From Planctomycetota bacterium (GTDB lineage Bacteria > Planctomycetota > Phycisphaerae > UBA1845 > PWPN01): 5,641 nt of DNA. Below are positions 1 to 5,641 of this stretch, in pieces. Made by a program: the position numbers and the translations under genes. The notes below the pieces were generated by a model, which was not told the origin of the DNA, did not search any database, and was given only the letters and a program-made list of their open reading frames with translations. The stretch covers positions 1-5,641 of the forward strand of contig JACQVT010000179.1 of NCBI GenBank assembly GCA_016209665.1, in the 5' to 3' direction. The number at the start of each line of letters is the position of its first letter. The first letter of the stretch is position 1.

Positions 1-1
1 G

Positions 2-1114
2 GTCGTGGCCCTGTACCGTGCCGCCGACGTCATGGTCGTCACGCCCTTGCGCGATGGGCTGAACCTGGTCGCCAAGGAGTTCTGCGCCAGCCGCACCGAC
101 GAAGGGGGCGTGCTCGTGCTCAGTGAGTTCGCGGGAGCGGCGGCGGAGTTGGGCGAGGCGATCCGCATCAACCCTTACGATCTGGACCAGTTCGCCGACG
201 CCTTCAAACGGGCCATCGACATGTCGCCGGAAGAGCGCCGCAGCCGCATGCAGGCCTTGCGTCAGCGTGTGCTCAAACACAACGTGCACGAGTGGTGCCG
301 CTCGTTCCTCAAGGCGCTCGTTGCAACCGGTTGCGGGCAGCAGCCTCGACGCCCGACGCTTCTGTGGGGAGATGCCCTCGAGCGCGTCCTGGCCGACCTG
401 CGTTCGGCCCCCGAACTTCACGTCCTCCTGGACTACGACGGCACCCTGGTCCCGTTCGCGTCGCGGCCCGAGTTGGCGGCGCCCGACCCGCAGTTGTACA
501 CCCTGCTGGAAGCCATCAGCCGGCGACCCAATACCGCGGCGTATCTGCTCAGTGGACGGCGGCGCGATGACCTCGAAAGGTGGTTCTCCGGCCTTCCCAT
601 GGGCCTGGTCGCGGAGCACGGCTACTGGGTGCGGCGGCCCGGCGACGACTGGACACCGTTGAGCGATCTGGACACGAGCTGGAAGGGCCAGGTCCGGCAG
701 ATCATGGCCAACTTCACCGAGCGGACCCCCGGTTCGTTCGTGGAAACCAAGACGCCGTCGCTCGCCTGGCACTATCGGAACGCCGACGTGGACTTCTCGC
801 TGTTCCAGGAGCACGAACTCCGGGCCCACCTGGTCGAGACGCTGGCCAATCTGCCCGTTCAGGTGCTCCAGGGAGACAAGGTGCTGGAGGTTCGCTTGCA
901 GGGCGTCGACAAGGGCACCGCCGTAAGCCGAATCCTCGGCGAGCGGTTCGAGGGCAGGATACTGGCCCTCGGCGACGATTGCACCGACGAGGACATGTTC
1001 GCCGCGCTGCCCTCGACGGCCTACTCGATCCACGTGGGGTACAGGACCACCCGGGCCTCCTACCGCTTGCCCTCCTGGCGCGAGGCCCGCGCGCTGCTCG
1101 AACGGCTGCTGTAG
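2..1114 (+). CDS. Bifunctional trehalose-6-phosphate synthase/phosphatase (OtsA-OtsB fusion), 3' part
   Basis: Makes trehalose in the cytoplasm in two steps: a GT20 glycosyltransferase joins UDP-glucose and glucose-6-phosphate, then a HAD-type phosphatase removes the phosphate. The frame is open through the left edge, so the N-terminal part of the synthase is missing; the GTG at position 5 is internal (Val), not a start. Numbering from that codon, residues 3-27 hold the GT20 C-terminal nucleotide-sugar site ([11 protein letters not shown] at 16-26). A junction at about 105-135 leads into the phosphatase: HAD motif I DYDGT (143-147, with nucleophile Asp143 and acid/base Asp145), motif II SGR (183-185), the AEHG segment (203-206), a K-x2-S-x2-WHYR stretch (249-258), the motif III lysine in VDKG (303) and motif IV GDD-x3-DED (323-330). 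All phosphatase catalytic residues are present. Stop is TAG at 1112-1114. Fused enzymes of this kind are usually over 700 aa, so about half is seen. The assignment is firm; a separate upstream otsA is excluded by the continuous frame. Confidence 0.95.
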   Translation, partial: VVALYRAADVMVVTPLRDGLNLVAKEFCASRTDEGGVLVLSEFAGAAAELGEAIRINPYDLDQFADAFKRAIDMSPEERRSRMQALRQRVLKHNVHEWCRSFLKALVATGCGQQPRRPTLLWGDALERVLADLRSAPELHVLLDYDGTLVPFASRPELAAPDPQLYTLLEAISRRPNTAAYLLSGRRRDDLERWFSGLPMGLVAEHGYWVRRPGDDWTPLSDLDTSWKGQVRQIMANFTERTPGSFVETKTPSLAWHYRNADVDFSLFQEHELRAHLVETLANLPVQVLQGDKVLEVRLQGVDKGTAVSRILGERFEGRILALGDDCTDEDMFAALPSTAYSIHVGYRTTRASYRLPSWREARALLERLL

Positions 1115-1151
1115 CCCCGCACCAGGTCGGAAAGGGCTTGGCACAAACGCG

Positions 1152-1176
1152 CTGACGCGGGTTCCCCCTGCGTCAG
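1152..1176. terminator. Hairpin between convergent genes, likely bidirectional terminator
   Basis: A 7-bp perfect inverted repeat, CTGACGC (1152-1158) and GCGTCAG (1170-1176), can be extended inward by three G-C pairs with one bulged T, leaving a TTCC loop. It begins 37 nt after the stop of the trehalose gene. Its right arm includes the TGA stop of the minus-strand zinc-knuckle gene. Its position between two converging genes fits a shared terminator. Neither side has a long T-tract (the minus strand continues CGCGTTTGT), so termination strength is uncertain. Confidence 0.5.
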
Positions 1177-1631
1177 TCGTGGCAGGCAAAGCCGACGCGC
1201 TCGGCGAGGCGGCGGCCTTCGGGGTCGCGGATGAAGAGAGTGGCGACCTCGCCGGGGCCGTAGCCCACGTCGTTGTGGACGAAGACGGCCTCCCCATCCG
1301 TACACGATGGGTGATCGGTCGTGAGGCGGCCGGAGCGGATCACGCCGTTGCGGGCGAACTGGGCCTTGCAGGAGTACTCCACCGCGCCTGCGGCGGAAAT
1401 GCGTCGTCCCCGGCGGCTGCCTGAACTGGCCGACCGGCCGGATGAGACTGAGGATGCCCCGGAAGCCGGCCGCGGGGCGCGGGTCGTAGGGCTGGGCCTT
1501 GGCCGGCCCGCCGGCAGATGGCTGGAGCAATAGTGCCCCATGCCGCTGCACGCCCGGAACTCCTCGACGGTCAACTGCTGACCGCACACCCGGCACTTGG
1601 CGCCCACCCGGCGCTCGGTTTCTGCCCCCAT
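1173..1631 (-). CDS. Small putative zinc-binding protein, function unknown
   Basis: I do not recognise this 152-aa protein. Its N-terminus shows a treble-clef-like knuckle pattern: Cys13-x2-Cys16, then Cys35-x2-His38, with further possible ligands Cys28 and His33. This suggests a structural zinc site. Residues 40-80 are a Ser/Pro/Arg-rich stretch, followed by a more ordinary C-terminal part (84-152, with Cys88, Cys110 and Cys150). Third-position G/C is high in the N- and C-terminal parts in this frame. Over roughly 1395-1515 it falls to 31 of 42 codons, while the frame one step away has 40 of 42, so the middle may carry two compensating frameshifts or an assembly error. The ATG at 1629-1631 has a GGTGAG motif about 5 nt upstream, which supports this start. 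No signal peptide or membrane segment is visible. It lies 168 nt downstream of the permease gene in the same direction and may have its own promoter (TATAAT at 1763-1768). That a gene exists here is likely; its exact protein sequence is less certain. Confidence 0.65.
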   Translation of the reverse strand: MGAETERRVGAKCRVCGQQLTVEEFRACSGMGHYCSSHLPAGRPRPSPTTRAPRPASGASSVSSGRSASSGSRRGRRISAAGAVEYSCKAQFARNGVIRSGRLTTDHPSCTDGEAVFVHNDVGYGPGEVATLFIRDPEGRRLAERVGFACHD

Positions 1632-1715
1632 CTGGTCTCACCCGGTTAACCTGAGAAACGATGTTGAAGCCCATTTGAGGGGCGGATGGCCCGCGACCGG
1701 CCGCACCTCCACCGG

Positions 1716-1745
1716 CGGAGATTTCCCTTTGCCCTCGTATCTCCG
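1716..1745. repeat. 7-bp inverted repeat in the spacer before the zinc-knuckle gene
   Basis: CGGAGAT (1716-1722) and ATCTCCG (1739-1745) are perfect inverted copies separated by 16 nt. They lie between the permease stop and the zinc-knuckle start, just downstream of the candidate TATAAT on the minus strand. This could be a leader stem or a weak permease terminator, but with a 16-nt loop and no T-tract it may also be chance. Confidence 0.25.
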
Positions 1746-1762
1746 GCTGCTGCCTCGCCGCC

Positions 1763-1768
1763 ATTATA
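1763..1768 (-). promoter_or_regulatory. Candidate -10 box (perfect TATAAT)
   Basis: The minus strand reads TATAAT, a perfect match to the sigma-70 -10 consensus and conspicuous in such GC-rich DNA. It lies 32 nt beyond the permease stop and about 130 nt before the ATG of the zinc-knuckle gene, which it would transcribe. No good -35 hexamer is found 16-18 nt upstream. The leader it implies contains the inverted repeat at 1716-1745. Confidence 0.35.
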
Positions 1769-1799
1769 GGCACGCGACCCACGGTTGAGGCGAACGGCG

Positions 1800-3155
1800 T
1801 CACGACGGGGTGGTGGGGGACGACCCTGGAGTCTCCGGCCCAGTCACGGACCCGCGCGACAGGAGGAGGCTGACCGCATAAAGAGGGACACCAGCAAGGA
1901 GTATCCCCAGAGCGGTTAACGCGATCCAGGGCTTGTAGACGACCGCGCTGTAGGCCAAGAAAGCGCAGGTGAGGCTGAAGACCGCCGTCGTGACGGGATA
2001 GCCCCAGGTCCGATAGGGACGCTCGCGGTGTGGATCCTTGCCGCGCAGGACGATGACCGCCAGGCTCGTGGCCAGGTAGAACAGATATACCGGGGCGGCC
2101 GTGTAGACGATGGCGTTGAGGAACGACCCCAGCGTCGCGATCAGGACGATCGAGACCGCCGCCTGCAAGAGCAGCGCGCGAACGGGAGTCCCCCTGCGGC
2201 CATGCCACTGTCCGAGTGGACCGAAGATGCGGTGGTCGGCCCCCACGGCGTAGGAAATCCGGGCGCCGGTAAAGATCAGGCCGTTCACCGCGCCGAGAGC
2301 CGAAATGCAGACCAGCGCGCTGACAACGGCGGGTGCCTTGGCGGGAAAGACGGTGGCCATCAGGTCGGCGGCCACCGCATGGGAAGCCGCCAGCCCGCCG
2401 TGGTCCAGCGCGTAGAGGAATGCCCCATTCACCAGAAGGTAGAGGACGGTCACCGACACCGTGCCCAACACCAGCGCCCGCACCATGTTGCGGCGAGGGT
2501 TGACCACCTCGGCGGCAACGTAGACCATCTCGTTCCAACCGCCGAAGGTGAATAGCACCAGGATCAGGGCCAGACTGGCGGGCAGCGGTTCGATAGTCCG
2601 CGCCGTGGATGTTCCCGGCGGGGCCGAGATCCCTACCGCCACGATGGCTGCCAGCCCCACCACCTTGGCAATGGTCAGGACGTTCTGCGTCCATTTGCCC
2701 TGGCGCACGCCCACGATATGGATTGCCGTGAGGAGGATGACAGCGGCGGCGGCGTACACCTGCTGGCTGTACGGAAACGGTCCGCCCGCCAGCGGGTCAT
2801 GGATGGGGCGGGCGTAGGTCGCGAACGCGAATGCCATCACCGCGATGTCGCCCGGTCTGACGATGGCCAGTTGGATCCAGCCGAACAGGAACCCGGCCCA
2901 GCGGCCATAGGCCCGGCTCAGGTAGGCATAATCGCCGCCGGCCTGAGGGTAGGCACTGGCCAGCTCGGCATACCCCAGCGCGCCACACAGCGAAAGCAGA
3001 CCGCCGGCGAGCCATAGCGCCAACAGGCCGGCAGCGCCGGACGTGCCTCGGGCGATGTCGGGCGCCATCTGGTAGATACCCGCCCCGACCATGATGCCCA
3101 CTATAAGGCACACCGAGTCCAGGAGCGTAAGCTGTCTGCGCGGCGCCGGCTCCAT
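1800..3155 (-). CDS. APC-superfamily amino acid permease
   Basis: A 451-aa integral membrane transporter, probably moving amino acids across the cytoplasmic membrane by proton symport or exchange. TM1 (about 12-28) carries the unwound substrate-site motif GIMVGAGIYQ (20-29). TM2 (about 43-62) leads into the family signature ELASAYPQAGGDYAYLSRAYG, split here as ELASAYPQAGG (64-74) and DYAYLSRAYG (75-84). TM6 (about 193-215) has FGGWNEM (204-210), followed by AEVVNPRRN (215-223), typical of LAT-like members. Further hydrophobic spans near 88-115, 134-150, 159-178, 226-248, 275-297, 325-343, 346-369, 385-407 and 411-433 give the expected 12 helices. The tail after 435 is short and Ser/Thr/Pro-rich. 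Length is normal for the family. The ATG at 3153-3155 is preceded by GGGTGA at close spacing, a modest ribosome site. It follows the EF-hand/methyltransferase gene by 74 nt, a gap holding a strong hairpin. The transported amino acid cannot be told from sequence. Confidence 0.92.
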   Translation of the reverse strand: MEPAPRRQLTLLDSVCLIVGIMVGAGIYQMAPDIARGTSGAAGLLALWLAGGLLSLCGALGYAELASAYPQAGGDYAYLSRAYGRWAGFLFGWIQLAIVRPGDIAVMAFAFATYARPIHDPLAGGPFPYSQQVYAAAAVILLTAIHIVGVRQGKWTQNVLTIAKVVGLAAIVAVGISAPPGTSTARTIEPLPASLALILVLFTFGGWNEMVYVAAEVVNPRRNMVRALVLGTVSVTVLYLLVNGAFLYALDHGGLAASHAVAADLMATVFPAKAPAVVSALVCISALGAVNGLIFTGARISYAVGADHRIFGPLGQWHGRRGTPVRALLLQAAVSIVLIATLGSFLNAIVYTAAPVYLFYLATSLAVIVLRGKDPHRERPYRTWGYPVTTAVFSLTCAFLAYSAVVYKPWIALTALGILLAGVPLYAVSLLLSRGSVTGPETPGSSPTTPS

Positions 3156-3185
3156 GTTTCACCCGACGGCGGGGCGGCACGAAGA

Positions 3186-3215
3186 TGGGGCGCGGATGGA
3201 GACATCCGCGCCCCA
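3186..3215 (-). terminator. Perfect 13-bp hairpin between methyltransferase and permease genes
   Basis: TGGGGCGCGGATG (3186-3198) and CATCCGCGCCCCA (3203-3215) are perfect inverted copies around a 4-nt loop (GAGA on plus, TCTC on minus). It sits 14 nt beyond the TGA of the methyltransferase gene and 30 nt before the permease ATG, both on the minus strand. The stability and position fit a terminator or a 3'-end-protecting stem. The following minus-strand bases, TCTTCGTGCC, are not a real U-tract, so partial readthrough into the permease is plausible. Confidence 0.6.
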
Positions 3216-3229
3216 GCCGGATCGACCGC

Positions 3230-4258
3230 TCAGCGCTTCTTGAGGGTCACGCCGATGTCCGAACTGCCCAGGTTGACGAAGAGGGTCTCGAGCTGGGGGT
3301 TCGTGGTGATCGCCTTGACGTAGCGGGGGTCCGCCTGGCGGGCGTTCATGTTGTGGGCCACGATCAGCCCGCCGGGTCGCACCAGCGGGAGCAGCTTCTC
3401 CAGGTAGTCCAGGTAGCCTTCCTTGTCGGCGTCCAGGAACAGCAGGTCGATGGGGTCCTTCAGCTTGCTCACTTCCTCATGGGCGTCGCCCTCGACGAGG
3501 GTGACGAGAGACTCCACACCGGCCCGTTTGAAATTGGCCCGGGCCAGGGCGGCGCGCTGGGCATCGATCTCGAAGGTGGTCAGCTTGCCGCCGGTGGTCC
3601 GCAGGGCGAGACAGAGCCAGACCGCCGAGTAGCCGTGGGACGTGCCGATCTCCACCACATTCTTGGGGTTGAGGCTCTCGGCCAGGAGGCGCAGATAGCG
3701 CCCGTCGTCCCGAGGAACACTCATCATCCCTCGCCGCGCGTTTTTGTCCATGTCGTCGAGCACGGCGAGGATCTTCTTCTCAGCGTCGTCCTTGGGCAGC
3801 GGGCTGGATTCAAAGGCGGCCTCACCGGCCCCGGCTCTGTCGTCGGGCGGACCCGCGGGACCGTCCGGCGGACCCCCCGGAGTGCGTCTCGCACCCGGTT
3901 CGCGGCCGGCGGGGCCTCCCGTGCGTGGGCCGCCCGGTCCGCCGAATCCGCCGGGACGGGCCGGAAGGAATTCCTCCGCCGACAGTTTCCCGTCGCCGTC
4001 CTTGTCGAGTTTCTTTAGAGACTCCGCCGACTTGGCGATCTCCTCGGCGCTGAGGACGCCGTCGCCGTCCGCGTCCAACGCGGTGATGATGGGCAAGCGC
4101 GGCGGACGTTGGCCCTCGGCACCGGCTCCTGGTTGTGGACCTCGATCACGCTGGCGGGGACGCTCGCGGCGCTCGGTCGGCCCCGGGGACTGCTGAGCGG
4201 TGGCCGCTGCCGCCGAAAGACCCAATACTATCGTCACGATGACTGCTGCCCGGTTCAT
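3230..4258 (-). CDS. Exported EF-hand / SAM-dependent O-methyltransferase fusion protein
   Basis: A 342-aa protein in four parts. Residues 1-21 form a Sec-type signal peptide (MNR, a hydrophobic core at about 4-18, and likely AxA cleavage after Ala21). Two canonical EF-hand loops follow: 62-73 (Asp62, Asp64, Asp66, Gly67, Glu73) and 85-96 (Asp85, Asp87, Asp89, Gly90, Glu96), which should bind calcium. A Gly/Pro/Arg-rich linker spans about 100-146. The rest (about 155-342) is a class I methyltransferase like the Methyltransf_3/COMT family: motif I VVEIGTSHGYSAVW (201-214), acidic Glu230/Asp232 for the SAM ribose, GDA (257-259), FLDADK (274-279) and the RPGGLIVAHN strand (294-303). Family members use an Asp-Asp-Asn metal site; here Asp276 and Asn303 fit, but the middle position is His302. 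The substrate is unknown. The ATG at 4256-4258 has a strong AGGAAGGA site 4 nt upstream, supporting the start that includes the signal peptide. An exported methyltransferase is odd because SAM is cytoplasmic. Confidence 0.88.
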   Translation of the reverse strand: MNRAAVIVTIVLGLSAAAATAQQSPGPTERRERPRQRDRGPQPGAGAEGQRPPRLPIITALDADGDGVLSAEEIAKSAESLKKLDKDGDGKLSAEEFLPARPGGFGGPGGPRTGGPAGREPGARRTPGGPPDGPAGPPDDRAGAGEAAFESSPLPKDDAEKKILAVLDDMDKNARRGMMSVPRDDGRYLRLLAESLNPKNVVEIGTSHGYSAVWLCLALRTTGGKLTTFEIDAQRAALARANFKRAGVESLVTLVEGDAHEEVSKLKDPIDLLFLDADKEGYLDYLEKLLPLVRPGGLIVAHNMNARQADPRYVKAITTNPQLETLFVNLGSSDIGVTLKKR

Positions 4259-4497
4259 GTTGTCCTTCCTTTCGTTTAAGGGTGCTCCGTTCGCCGCAGG
4301 CGCGCGCCTTCCCCATCAGTTGGAGAAACGGCGGTGACGGCGGGTTATTGCCGTCTCCTCCTTCGCACCCGCTTGCTCGCCAAAGTCGGGGGCTCGGTCC
4401 ATCATACCGCTCGCTTGCCGGTTCCGCCGGCACCGAATAGCATCAACAGGGCGCGAAGCATTATACGAGTCACCCAGCGAGAAGGTGCGATCTGCAC
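4259..4497. promoter_or_regulatory. Divergent intergenic region between the methyltransferase gene and lnt
   Basis: This 239-nt spacer must hold the start signals for both divergent genes. On the minus strand TATGAT (4401-4406) is a 5-of-6 match to a -10 box for the methyltransferase gene, giving a leader of about 135 nt; no good -35 is seen. On the plus strand TATACG (4462-4467) is a weak -10 candidate for lnt. A 6-bp inverted repeat, TGCCGG (4416-4421) and CCGGCA (4427-4432), lies where the minus-strand -35 would be and could be an operator. The presumed leader holds an unused Shine-Dalgarno-like AAGGAGG (4357-4363, minus) beside alternative stems (4322-4358). I see no small gene here; these calls are weak individually. 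Confidence 0.35.
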
Positions 4498-5641
4498 GTG
4501 AAGCCGCGACGGGCCGGACAACGCAAACCCAGGCGACAGGGCGAACTGGCCGAATCGGTGCGAGTACCTGAGCGCTCGGGCGACGACTGCGCCGATGTCA
4601 TCGGGCCCTGGCGGGTGCTCGGCGTGGCGGGGCTGTCGTTCGTCCTAAGCCTGCCGCTGTTCGCGCCGCTTTCGTGGTGGCCGCTGGGGTACGTGGTCTT
4701 CGCGCCCTGCTTGGTGACCCTAGCCGTCGACCCCCGCCGCCGTCGGCCATTTGTGGTCAGCTACCTGCTGGGGGCGGCATTCTTCCTGTTCCACTTCCGC
4801 TGGCTGTACGACACGACGCCCGAGGGGTACGTTGCCGCCTCGCTGCTCTATCTGGCGGTGTTTTTCCCCCTGGCCGCCTGGCCGATCCGGCACCTGCATC
4901 GCCGTCGGGGAATTCCGATGGTCGTGACGTTCCCGGTGGTCTGGACGGGGATCGAGGTCCTCCGGGCGTACAACCCCTTGGCCTTCCCGTGGTTCCTGCT
5001 GGGGCACAGTCAGATTCGGTGTCTCCCGATGTTGCAGGTCGCGGACTTGGCGGGGGTTTACGGCATCACGTTCGTGCTGGCCGCCGTCAACGGGCTGTTG
5101 GCCGACGCCGCGTTGGCCGCGAGGTCCGGGCAACCCGTGCGGGCGGTTCGGCTGCGCGGGGTATTGCGGATCGAGATGCCTGCCGTCGCGGTCCTCGTGG
5201 TCGCCACGTTCGCCTACGGTGAATACCGATTGCGGCAAGGCCGGTTCGCCGACGGCCCGCTGACCGCCGTGTTGCAGGGTGATTTCCTGCTGCAAGCCAT
5301 GCCGAACGATCCGAACGCGGCCAGCGACGAGGAGAAGCAGGACGCCTACCTGGCCTTGATGGCCCAGGCCGTCGCCGATGCGCCCGATCTGGACATGGTC
5401 GTGTTCCCCGAGACGCCCTGGGCCATGTATCTCAACCGCGAGAAGCGATACATCCCCTTCTGGCAGCGAGCGCACCAGAACTGGGTGCGCCGGGCGAGCC
5501 AGACGGGCAAGTCCATCGTCATCGGCGCCATGGCCGAGGTCCCGCAGCCCAAGGGCCGCTATCCGGCCGAGTATCGGTACAACTCGGCCTATCTGTACGC
5601 GCCCGGCGACCCGGAGCCGCAGCGCTACGACAAGATTCACC
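4498..5641 (+). CDS. lnt: Apolipoprotein N-acyltransferase (5' part, cut by right edge)
   Basis: The last enzyme of lipoprotein maturation: it moves an acyl chain from a phospholipid to the N-terminal cysteine of lipoproteins at the outer face of the cytoplasmic membrane. The window holds 381 codons. Residues 1-37 are a charged, Arg/Lys-rich cytoplasmic tail. Hydrophobic segments follow from about 41 to 245, with the conserved region around NPLAFPWFLLGHSQ (at about 159-172). The nitrilase-like (CN_hydrolase) domain begins near 255 with LQGDFLLQ. The catalytic Glu is Glu305 in FPETPW, and the catalytic Lys is Lys379 in YDKIH at the very edge; the catalytic Cys lies beyond the window. The 74-residue Glu-Lys spacing is close to that of E. 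coli Lnt (E267/K335). The start chosen is GTG at 4498, preceded by GAAGGTG (4481-4487); the frame is open back to a TAG at 4438, and the next GTG (4558) lacks a ribosome site. The enzyme implies a diderm envelope. It is divergent from the methyltransferase gene. Confidence 0.93.
   Translation, partial: MKPRRAGQRKPRRQGELAESVRVPERSGDDCADVIGPWRVLGVAGLSFVLSLPLFAPLSWWPLGYVVFAPCLVTLAVDPRRRRPFVVSYLLGAAFFLFHFRWLYDTTPEGYVAASLLYLAVFFPLAAWPIRHLHRRRGIPMVVTFPVVWTGIEVLRAYNPLAFPWFLLGHSQIRCLPMLQVADLAGVYGITFVLAAVNGLLADAALAARSGQPVRAVRLRGVLRIEMPAVAVLVVATFAYGEYRLRQGRFADGPLTAVLQGDFLLQAMPNDPNAASDEEKQDAYLALMAQAVADAPDLDMVVFPETPWAMYLNREKRYIPFWQRAHQNWVRRASQTGKSIVIGAMAEVPQPKGRYPAEYRYNSAYLYAPGDPEPQRYDKIH

Noticed and set aside
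5..7. GTG as the start of the trehalose gene
   Set aside because: The frame stays open to the left edge, and the codon falls inside the conserved GT20 region, so the gene begins outside the window.
1060..2694. Long minus-strand open frame (544 codons)
   Set aside because: It runs antisense through the end of the trehalose gene and out of frame through the permease, and its product is low-complexity Gly/Arg/Pro-rich sequence with no recognisable domain. Only its part over about 1395-1515 may reflect real coding, covered in a finding.
3830..3965. Repetitive GC-rich stretch, considered as a tandem repeat or CRISPR-like array
   Set aside because: It encodes the Gly/Pro-rich linker of the EF-hand protein; there are no regular direct repeats or spacers.
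3185..4018. Plus-strand open frame of 277 codons
   Set aside because: It is antisense to the EF-hand/methyltransferase gene, whose motifs are unmistakable. Its product shows no domain and is typical of antisense frames in GC-rich DNA.
4674..5222. Plus-strand open frame of 182 codons starting at ATG-like codon
   Set aside because: It overlaps lnt in another frame, and its product is Gly/Arg/Pro-rich without membrane helices or motifs.
4720..5640. Minus-strand open frame of 306 codons
   Set aside because: It is antisense to lnt, which carries catalytic Glu305 and Lys379 and the expected membrane segments. The antisense product is compositionally biased with no recognisable family.

Overview
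The window is a GC-rich bacterial chromosome segment with strong G/C bias at third codon positions. An apolipoprotein N-acyltransferase points to a diderm cell envelope. A Sec signal peptide joined to EF-hand loops and a Gly/Pro-rich linker, in front of an enzyme domain, is a style common in Planctomycetota. Planctomycetota is therefore my best guess for the source, but this is inference and no marker gene is present.

Layout, left to right. (1) 2-1114, plus strand: the 3' half of a fused trehalose-6-phosphate synthase/phosphatase, cut by the window edge. (2) 1152-1176: a hairpin between convergent genes, likely a two-way terminator. (3) 1173-1631, minus: a small protein with an N-terminal zinc-knuckle pattern; its middle third looks as if it was coded in another frame. 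(4) 1632-1799: a short spacer with a perfect TATAAT box on the minus strand. (5) 1800-3155, minus: an APC-superfamily amino acid permease. (6) 3186-3215: a perfect 13-bp hairpin in the 74-nt gap between two same-direction genes. (7) 3230-4258, minus: an apparently exported protein that joins two EF-hands to a class I SAM-dependent O-methyltransferase domain. (8) 4259-4497: a divergent intergenic region with candidate promoter and leader structures. (9) 4498 to the right edge, plus: apolipoprotein N-acyltransferase (lnt), starting at GTG and cut by the window edge.

Genes 7, 5 and 3 run in the same direction on the minus strand and may be partly co-transcribed, although hairpins and a candidate internal promoter separate them. 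I see no clear shared pathway among trehalose synthesis, amino acid uptake and lipoprotein acylation; most of the window looks like ordinary chromosomal housekeeping. The most unusual object is the exported EF-hand/O-methyltransferase fusion: its SAM cofactor is normally cytoplasmic, and one expected metal ligand appears to be replaced by histidine. I found no mobile element, CRISPR array, tRNA or rRNA.
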